A stretch of DNA of 12,836 bases from UBA6170 sp034429975 (lineage in GTDB: Bacteria > Chloroflexota > Anaerolineae > Anaerolineales > Anaerolineaceae): positions 1-12,836 of the forward strand of contig DAOUFM010000161.1 in the NCBI GenBank assembly GCA_034429975.1, written 5' to 3'. Made by a program: the position numbers and the translations under genes. Below are positions 7,861 to 12,836 of the stretch, one piece after another. The stretch's first letter is position 1. Every line of letters begins with the position of its first letter. The notes under the pieces were generated by a model, which saw only the letters and a list, made by a program, of their open reading frames with translations, made no database searches and was not told the origin of the DNA.

Positions 7861-8349
7861 ATGCAAGTGATGTTTCAAACGCTTCCCAAGACAGCGGAAG
7901 AGTTTATATCCATGCCGGAATTCGGTTTTACAACGCCTTTTCAGGTAGCAGCCTTATTTATTGTGGCAATCTGCGCTTATCCGGAGAACAGGAATGAATG
8001 TTACAACATGATCGACGCTTTGAAGGGGCCGCAGAAATTAAGCGGCATGGAAAAACAGTTTATCCGCGACCGTATGATGGGCAAGGCGGAATATATCGGC
8101 AAAGCCTATTTCACGGGTGCCACGCCCGAGAATAATTATACGCCGGACCATCCGTATACGGTCGTTGTGGAAGAATCTGCTAATACCTATGCGGAGCATG
8201 GATACGCGAAAGTGTTCTTACGCACCAACGGAGCCGATAGTCCACGCCCCGTGAAGCTGCGCAAAAAAGGAGAAAATTGGTTTTTATGGGAGCATACGGG
8301 GCCGCTTAGCGATATAAGGATACCCAGGGCACAGGATCCGTGGGCATAG
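7861..8349 (+). CDS. DUF6935-like small protein
   Basis: 162 residues with a strong AAAGGAGG site before the ATG. It has no signal peptide; a hydrophobic patch at about 26-40 (PFQVAALFIVAICAY) looks like a buried helix. Conserved-looking segments are LPKTAEEF near the start, LKGPQKLSGMEKQFIRDRMMGKAEYIGKAYF in the middle (spanning about 53-83), and GATPENNYTPDHPY, ADSPRPVKLRKK and WFLWEH towards an end of ADPWA-like type (AQDPWA). From memory this matches small Clostridia proteins grouped as DUF6935; function unknown. It follows the terminator, so it is transcribed separately from the signalling genes. Its apparent affinity with Firmicutes supports foreign origin of the block. Confidence 0.75.
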   Translation: MQVMFQTLPKTAEEFISMPEFGFTTPFQVAALFIVAICAYPENRNECYNMIDALKGPQKLSGMEKQFIRDRMMGKAEYIGKAYFTGATPENNYTPDHPYTVVVEESANTYAEHGYAKVFLRTNGADSPRPVKLRKKGENWFLWEHTGPLSDIRIPRAQDPWA

Positions 8350-8407
8350 TTTGATCCGACTGCGCACGGCATACGCCGTTGGTTGCCTAAGATGGTATGT
8401 GATCAAA
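8350..8407 (+). repeat. Nested inverted repeat between two genes
   Basis: TTTGATC, starting at the base after the stop at 8349, pairs perfectly with GATCAAA (8401-8407). An inner ACGGC/GCCGT hairpin lies within. There is no T-run, so it is not a classical terminator. It could be an RNA stability element or simply chance. Confidence 0.3.
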
Positions 8408-8465
8408 GGCTTGTATTTTCCTGAAGCGATGTAAATAAGCACCAAATTAAAAAGGAGGTATTTCT

Positions 8466-9236
8466 ATGTTTTTCTGCAACATGAAAAGAATTGTTGGTTT
8501 AGCCCTCGTCATCTTGCTGGCGACGGCCTTGCTAGCCGGCTGCGGCAGACCCACGCCGCGGGAAGAGAGCGGAAACAGAACTCAGGTCGCGCCGGTGGCC
8601 GATTCCCCGCAGCCATCTTTTCAAACGCCTGAACAGACGCAGGAAGCACCGAAACAGAGTGAGGAGCCGGCCGAAGAGTTGGGCGTTCTGGCTGGCCTTG
8701 CGAACAACAAAAGCGCGGAGCTTTACACCGACTTTAAGGCTTATGCCAACTTCCTCGACTTGGATATCGGCGTTACACCCGAGGATGCCTTCAAGAAACT
8801 GGAGGACGCCGGTATGTCGGAGTGGAAAGCAGCAAGAGAGCTTTCCGATGAAACACATTATTTTTTCGCGTTTGCGGACGAAGGCGAGAGATGCTATATA
8901 GAACTGGCCGAATATGAGGGCGTCGTGTACAGAAAGACCTATGTCGTTTCGGGTTTTTTCAGCTATGAGACCGGGCTCTTCCTTACCAAAGCCATATACA
9001 AGGCCCTGAATGAAAAAAAGGACGACGGTTCCATCAAAACGCTTGAGGATATTGAGTCCATTTTAGGAAAATCATTTTTGTACTCTGTCCAGTTCCGGAA
9101 GCGGGAAAACAACGATGGCGCCTTCAGGTTTACCTATCGTTGGCAGGGCGAGCAAGGCGGTAATGTAGTCATCGACGCGAATACGGACCAGGATGGCGTG
9201 TTACGCGGATTCACCGGTGCAAGCCTGCCCGAATAA
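8466..9236 (+). CDS. Lipoprotein of unknown function
   Basis: 256 residues. The AAAGGAGG site sits 7-8 nt before the ATG. A basic n-region and hydrophobic core lead to a lipobox LAGC with acceptor Cys26, so the protein should be lipid-anchored on the outer face of the membrane. Residues about 28-73 are a Pro/Glu/Gln-rich linker. The remainder (about 75-256) looks like one alpha/beta domain, with DIGVTPEDAFKKLEDAGMSEW near its start and SVQFRKRENNDGAFRFTYRW near its end. I do not recognise the family. The arrangement of signal peptide, disordered spacer and compact domain recurs loosely in the neighbouring genes, suggesting a set of surface proteins. Confidence 0.82.
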   Translation: MFFCNMKRIVGLALVILLATALLAGCGRPTPREESGNRTQVAPVADSPQPSFQTPEQTQEAPKQSEEPAEELGVLAGLANNKSAELYTDFKAYANFLDLDIGVTPEDAFKKLEDAGMSEWKAARELSDETHYFFAFADEGERCYIELAEYEGVVYRKTYVVSGFFSYETGLFLTKAIYKALNEKKDDGSIKTLEDIESILGKSFLYSVQFRKRENNDGAFRFTYRWQGEQGGNVVIDANTDQDGVLRGFTGASLPE

Positions 9237-9314
9237 GGCGGATATACCACAGCAAGGATTGTGAGTTCATTTGCCCGTGAGCAGCAGAGAAAATCAAAAA
9301 AAGAGAGCATGATT

Positions 9315-9632
9315 ATGATTACCTGCAACAACAAAGGGATCATGGTTTTTATCCTGGTCATCGTGCTGATCGCGGTATTGATGACCGGATGCAGCAGTTC
9401 CGTGCCGCAAGGCGGGAGTGGGAACAGCACGGAACCCAAAACGGAAGTCGTCAAGGGAGAAACCGTGGAAACAGAGCACTTCACCATGACAGTGGCCACA
9501 GGCTACAACAAGATGGACATCAGCGGCGGGATACAGGCATACCAGGGCAGCAATGCCATCGAGGTATGGGTTCGCCCGTCCACGCAGAATAAAGAGCTGC
9601 AGGGGATGCTGAACAGCATCAATTTCAAGTAA
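9315..9632 (+). CDS. Small lipoprotein of unknown function
   Basis: 105 residues from this ATG. A GTG at 9261 and an ATG at 9309 are in-frame alternatives. The 9315 start is preferred for spacing to a weak AAGAGAG site and for a normal-length n-region. The signal peptide ends in LMTGC, with Cys26 as lipid acceptor. The mature part, about 80 residues, has a Ser/Gly/Thr spacer and then a short beta-rich stretch, with FTMTVATGYNKMDISGGIQAYQ followed by AIEVWVRPST. It is short for a folded domain and may be a minimal or C-terminally truncated relative of a larger lipoprotein. No continuation is found in other frames. The gene lies between two other secreted-protein genes on the same strand. Confidence 0.65.
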   Translation: MITCNNKGIMVFILVIVLIAVLMTGCSSSVPQGGSGNSTEPKTEVVKGETVETEHFTMTVATGYNKMDISGGIQAYQGSNAIEVWVRPSTQNKELQGMLNSINFK

Positions 9633-9680
9633 CGCCCGGTCGTCTCCGCCGGCGTGCAGAGCTGAGCAAGTAAAACTGCG

Positions 9681-9736
9681 ATTGGTCATAACAGGCGGCA
9701 CGGTCGAAGAAAGAGGCGTGCCGCCTGACAACCGAT
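9681..9736 (+). promoter_or_regulatory. Strong hairpin beside the next ribosome binding site
   Basis: A perfect 10-bp GC-rich stem, AGGCGGCACG (9693-9702) / CGTGCCGCCT (9717-9726), has a 14-nt loop. It is extended by ATTGGT (9681-9686) pairing with ACCGAT (9731-9736) through one G-U pair. No T-run follows; instead AAGGAGG (9738-9744) starts one base after the outer stem. This placement suggests an RNA element affecting translation or mRNA stability of the following gene. A protein-binding palindrome is an alternative. Confidence 0.5.
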
Positions 9737-9749
9737 TAAGGAGGATCGT

Positions 9750-11453
9750 ATGCATTTTATTACTAAGAAAGCAATGGCAGTTATGCTTATCCTGGTGATG
9801 CTGGCGCTGGATGTGTGCTGCGTCGCAAAGACAGCCCGGCAAAAGGTGGATTTCTCCGGTGTGTGGGAAGGCAGCCTCACCGTCGAGGGTATGCGCATGC
9901 CGGGCAAGATGATTCTTGAGCTCGACAGCAAGGGCAAGGGCAGCGCCCGCTTTGGGTTTGACGATGAGTTGACCGAGGAGAGCATACCCGTCGAGCTAAA
10001 CAAGGAAAACGGTCTCAAAGGAGAGGGCACAACGGACCAAATGCACTTTGATTTGGAGGGTAAGTTTTATGAAATGGATGAAGAATGGGTATTTGCCGGT
10101 AATCTGATCATTAACGACGGTTATGAGATCAACGATACCACCGTTGAGTTTTTCCGCGAGGGGAGCGAGTTAATTCCAGACCTAAGCGAAGAAATTGGAT
10201 ATCCGGAAGAAATTCCGCTGGAAGCCTGGGATAATTCCATTGATTTTTCCGGCGAATGGACAGGAAAACTCTTCGTCGAGGGTATGAGCATGCCGGGGAA
10301 GATGATTCTTGAGCTCGACAGCAGCGGCAAGGGCAGCGCCTGCATTGGGTTTGGCGATGAGTTGACCCAGGAGAGCATACCCGTCGAACTAAACAAGAAA
10401 AACGACTTCAACAGCCTCAAAGGAGAGGGCACGGCGGACCAAATGCACTTTGATTTCGAGGGTTGGTTTTATGAATTGGATGATAGATGGCTATTTGTCG
10501 GTAATATGATCATTATCGACGGTTATGAGGTCTACAATACCACCTTTCAGTTTTACCGCTGGAGCGAGGGAATTGCGGACCTAATGGGAGAAATTGGATA
10601 TCCGGAGGATATGTCGCCGGAAGCCTGGGATAATTCTATTGATTTTTCCGGCGAATGGACAGGGATACAGTTAATCGCGGAGGTCAGCGGGGCTGACGCA
10701 CAGAAGTATAAGTACATGGAGGGACTAAAGACAGGTTGTCTTCTCGTCCTTTCCCTTCCCAACTATGGCACGGGATGGGCGGAGCTGCAGTTTGACGACG
10801 ATCTTGCCTGGCCGGAGCTGACCGCTTATGCCGCTTATGACAGGCTGGAACTGGACGGCTTGCTCTGGGGCGACCCTTTTGAGTCGAGCAGAACATTCGA
10901 ATATGACAAATTTTTCTACTTTGGGTGGAGCGGCACACTCGAATATGACAAGACTGCGGAAGAGTGGACGCTGACCGGGGGCGGCGACATCACCGACCCG
11001 AATGCGGATGTGACCTTCCATATTGTCTTGAGCCTGAATAAGGCCTCTGCGGATGCGCCCGAACAACAGCCGCAGGCACCCGCGCCGAACAACCAGGGCG
11101 CCGATATAAACGCGCCTCTTAACAAATTCCTTATAGGAGTCTGGATGGGGCCGCCTTCCAACGTGATGGTGGAAAGACAGGTTCTTTATTTCTTCAATGA
11201 TGGTACAACCCAAATATGCTATGCCACGCCCGGCCCCGGCGCCACGGAGGAAAACTTTTTTGGGGTGGGAACCCCCTGGAAATTGGATGATCCCGTCTCG
11301 GGAAAATGGCGCGTCGAAGGGAAAAAATTGATCGCAAAGTTTGAAATCGACAGTATATCATTCGAAACAGATGTGCGGGTTATCGATGCTGACAGCATTG
11401 AAATAGAGGTGTTTTATACCCGCAAGATATTTCGCAGGCTGCCCGGATCCTGA
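9750..11453 (+). CDS. Large secreted protein with tandem 130-residue repeats
   Basis: 567 residues with an excellent AAGGAGG site. The N-terminal signal sequence (1-26) ends in LDVCC, which is not a standard lipobox, so lipidation is uncertain. Two near-identical units, residues 33-163 and 164-296, share DFSG.W, EGM.MPGKMILELDS.GKGSA, ES.PVELNK, QMHFD.EG.FYE and EIGYPE. A third, divergent unit (297 to about 433) begins IDFSGEWTG but soon departs. A Pro/Gln/Asn linker (about 437-455) leads to a last domain (about 456-567), with FLIGVWMG and a final YTRKIFRRL, that resembles small lipocalin-like beta barrels. Function is unknown; it could be a ligand-binding or adhesive surface protein. The stop codon directly abuts the right guaA repeat. 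Confidence 0.8.
   Translation: MHFITKKAMAVMLILVMLALDVCCVAKTARQKVDFSGVWEGSLTVEGMRMPGKMILELDSKGKGSARFGFDDELTEESIPVELNKENGLKGEGTTDQMHFDLEGKFYEMDEEWVFAGNLIINDGYEINDTTVEFFREGSELIPDLSEEIGYPEEIPLEAWDNSIDFSGEWTGKLFVEGMSMPGKMILELDSSGKGSACIGFGDELTQESIPVELNKKNDFNSLKGEGTADQMHFDFEGWFYELDDRWLFVGNMIIIDGYEVYNTTFQFYRWSEGIADLMGEIGYPEDMSPEAWDNSIDFSGEWTGIQLIAEVSGADAQKYKYMEGLKTGCLLVLSLPNYGTGWAELQFDDDLAWPELTAYAAYDRLELDGLLWGDPFESSRTFEYDKFFYFGWSGTLEYDKTAEEWTLTGGGDITDPNADVTFHIVLSLNKASADAPEQQPQAPAPNNQGADINAPLNKFLIGVWMGPPSNVMVERQVLYFFNDGTTQICYATPGPGATEENFFGVGTPWKLDDPVSGKWRVEGKKLIAKFEIDSISFETDVRVIDADSIEIEVFYTRKIFRRLPGS
9846..10637 (+). repeat. Intragenic tandem duplication (393 + 399 bp)
   Basis: Unit 1 is 9846-10238 and unit 2 is 10239-10637, in frame and head to tail. 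Stretches of DNA are nearly identical, such as the region coding for GKMILELDS and the segment around 10420-10460. Unit 2 carries a two-codon insertion near DFNSLKGEG. The high DNA identity points to a recent duplication or ongoing conversion between units. Confidence 0.85.
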
Positions 11454-11616
11454 GCGGGCGGTCGCCAGCAACGACTTCATGACCGCCGATTGGGCGCGTC
11501 TGCCGGACGACTTGCTTGCCCGGGTCGCCAGCCGCATTGTCAACGAAGTCAACGGCGTCAACCGCGTGGTGTATGATATTACCTCCAAACCCCCGGCGAC
11601 GATTGAGTGGGAATAG
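11454..11616 (+). pseudogene. guaA: Displaced guaA 3' end (right direct repeat, attR-like)
   Basis: The last 53 codons and stop of a guaA gene without a start or upstream part. Compared with 2764-2926 it has 13 substitutions and no gaps. Eleven are at third codon positions, and only two residues change (D471N and S498N by intact-guaA numbering). The fragment therefore diverged while part of a working gene, and was cut off later. It starts on the base after the stop of the repeat-protein gene and ends exactly at TAG. It is most simply the original guaA tail of the host, pushed aside by the insertion, or the tail from an earlier insertion. Confidence 0.88.
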
Positions 11617-12207
11617 TTACAGGAGAGCTTCAAAGCCCTATATAATAAGGGTTTGGAGCTCTTACCAGACTATAGTGGAACAACGGATGTTAGAGTAAAT
11701 TTATTTATTCCTAAAAGTATGCCAGATAAAGCATTCATAAAAATGCTCTCAGATGAACAATAAAGAATTGGCCGTTCACTTCCTATATACTCTCTTTTAG
11801 TCTTGAATTCTTTAAAACATCTTTATAGGGCATCTGTAAAGGATTTAATAGAAGATACAAATATTCAAGAAACAAAAGTGAAAAATATCATTGAGTCACT
11901 TACTGAAGCCGGACTGGTAGAAGCTATAGGGACGGGAAAAGGACGTTATTATATTTTAAGTTCTAAAGTGTATCAAAATGCAGACAACACAGCTGGTTAT
12001 GTAAGACAAACTGGTATTGACAAATTTAGGCATAATGAATTGGTTCTGAAATATGCTCAAACTCAGGGTTTTATAACTAGAGCAAATGTCGCAGAGTTAC
12101 TTCATGTTACCCCATCTCAAGCTTACCGAGTCCTTAGAATACTTGCCGACGAGAATAAATTAAAACTTGAAGGCAAAGGCAAATATGCTAAGTACATCCC
12201 TATCTAA
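11617..12207 (+). pseudogene. Broken AlbA_2/COG2865-type regulator, C-terminal remnant
   Basis: One reading frame runs from the base after the guaA-tail stop to 12207, with a single TAA at 11761-11763. Before the stop it reads LQESFKALYNKGLELLPDYS and TTDVRVNLFIP; after it, RIGRSLPIYSLLVLNSL and then two winged-helix-like units (about residues 60-115 and 140-195). The ending GKGKYAKYIPI and the segment GRYYILSSKVY...AGYVRQTGIDKF resemble the C-terminal half of Schlafen AlbA_2-domain ATP-binding proteins related to RecG-like COG2865. The N-terminal AlbA_2 and ATPase part is missing. A TTG at 11803 could start a 134-residue protein, but no ribosome binding site is seen. The AT-rich composition differs strongly from guaA. 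Confidence 0.65.
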
Positions 12208-12256
12208 CGCATTTTTTAACACACGCGTGCGTTGAAAGTGCGTTAGATGGTGTGTT
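12202..12256 (+). repeat. Interlocked inverted repeats after the pseudogene
   Basis: ATCTAACGCA (12202-12211) and TGCGTTAGAT (12239-12248) are perfect 10-bp inverted repeats. AACACAC (12218-12224) and GTGTGTT (12250-12256) form a second pair. The order a-b-a'-b' could fold as an H-type pseudoknot in RNA. An extra TGCGTT (12228-12233) and the near copy CCCTATCTGACGC (12330-12342) of CCCTATCTAACGC (12198-12210) make this a cluster of the same motif in both orientations. Confidence 0.45.
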
Positions 12257-12331
12257 GAAATATTTAGAACTCTCCTTTAATCCTCTAAAATGCAGTCCCA
12301 ACTTCATTTACACAATAATTTTGACATTACC

Positions 12332-12365
12332 CTATCTGACGCTTAAAATCAGTTAGCTCTTTTTT
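12332..12365 (+). terminator. Candidate terminator in the non-coding tail
   Basis: CTATCTGA (12332-12339) pairs with TCAGTTAG (12349-12356) with one mismatch, followed by a short spacer and a T-run (12360-12365). It could end transcription from the pseudogene frame. Confidence 0.35.
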
Positions 12366-12836
12366 GCTGCGCTATTACCACTTTGAAACAAATTTTTCAT
12401 AGTAGTTTCCACCATTGTCATCCTCTGAACCAACAAACTGTAAACTCCGTAATTAATACTCTATGGTGCGGTAACCCCGTCTTTTTCTAAATTGATTCGG
12501 GAACTATGTCTATATTCTTCATCTGCGATAATGCAACCATTTTCAGAACCGGGTTACCCTATAGCACTACCATCATTTATTAACTTCCGCAGGCTATCTT
12601 CCAGCATACTACTAAATACCATAACTTTGTAATTATTGACTTACCTTATCCGCAGATGGCTTTTTTCCACCAGGGATTTCCTTGGTAAGCTCTGCTTTAA
12701 TCTGTGGATATTTATAACGCCAAGTAATCGGTTATGTCAAATAATTGTCAACCTTGAAGTAGTTAATGGGGAAGGTTTATTGAGAGGGTGAGCCTTTCTC
12801 ATTTTTGTGCATTGTGCTTTGGGTAGCGAAACTCAT
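12366..12836. other. AT-rich tail with no credible gene
   Basis: No open frame of convincing length is seen on either strand. Two partial inverted repeats are visible: GGTAACCCCG near 12470 with CGGGTTACC near 12550-12558, and CTTACC near 12640 with GGTAAG near 12684. On the minus strand, a 33-codon open stretch ending at 12633 is preceded by two stops in the same frame, so at best it is a decayed gene end. The composition matches the AlbA_2 remnant, not guaA. Confidence 0.5.

Larger units (their letters stand above)
2764..11616. mobile_element. Putative genomic island inserted in the guaA 3' end
   Basis: The block is delimited by 163-bp direct repeats of the guaA tail. It contains seven plus-strand genes: a sensor pseudokinase, a kinase, a response regulator, a DUF6935-like protein, and three secreted or lipid-anchored proteins. 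Base composition and ribosome binding sites differ visibly from xpt-guaA: less GC and strong GGAGG motifs. No integrase, excisionase, relaxase or phage gene is seen between the repeats. The block may therefore be non-autonomous cargo, a deletion derivative, or one unit of a tandem array with the integrase beyond the window. A metagenomic assembly join across the repeat is an alternative that cannot be excluded from sequence alone. Confidence 0.6.

Noticed and set aside
8659..8901. Alternative frames inside the lipoprotein and repeat-protein genes
   Set aside because: They are shadows of well-supported genes with strong ribosome binding sites and signal peptides.
9261..9314. GTG start for the small lipoprotein
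   Set aside because: It would give an over-long charged n-region before the signal peptide, and its AAGGA lies too close to the start; the ATG at 9315 gives a normal lipoprotein signal.
12633..12836. Minus-strand protein remnant ending in a 33-codon open stretch (RYKYPQIKAELT and following residues)
   Set aside because: Two stops interrupt the frame upstream, no family was recognised, and the length is within chance expectation.

Overview
The window looks like a stretch of bacterial chromosome carrying a horizontally acquired segment. The left part (about 1-2926) is a GC-rich purine salvage pair, xpt then guaA, preceded by about 780 bases of non-coding DNA full of dispersed palindromes and simple repeats. 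That style, together with the protein sequences, suggests a Chloroflexota (perhaps Anaerolineae) host. This is an inference from sequence feel, not a database result.

Downstream of guaA the base composition drops and the genes change character. From about 2927 to 11453 lies a block of seven genes, all on the plus strand and mostly with strong GGAGG-type ribosome binding sites, as in Firmicutes. First comes a translationally coupled three-gene signalling unit: a large membrane sensor with a degenerate kinase core, an intact-looking HisKA_3-type histidine kinase, and a NarL/LuxR-type response regulator, closed by a hairpin terminator. Then come a small DUF6935-like protein, two lipoproteins of unknown function, and a large secreted protein made of tandem 131-133 residue repeats. 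The trio probably senses something outside the cell. It may control the downstream secreted proteins, but no operator site proves this.

The key structural observation is that this block is bounded by two 163-bp direct copies of the last 53 codons of guaA (2764-2926 and 11454-11616). They differ at 13 positions, 11 of them third codon positions, with only two amino acid changes. This is the pattern left when a mobile element integrates inside a gene and supplies a replacement 3' end, as e14 and phage 21 do in Escherichia coli icd. The 3' end of guaA is also a known island insertion site. No integrase is visible in the window.

Right of the displaced guaA tail, the DNA becomes AT-rich. It holds the C-terminal remains of an AlbA_2/COG2865-type regulator, interrupted by an in-frame TAA and starting directly at the guaA stop codon. 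About 630 bases without a credible gene follow, containing clustered inverted and direct repeats.
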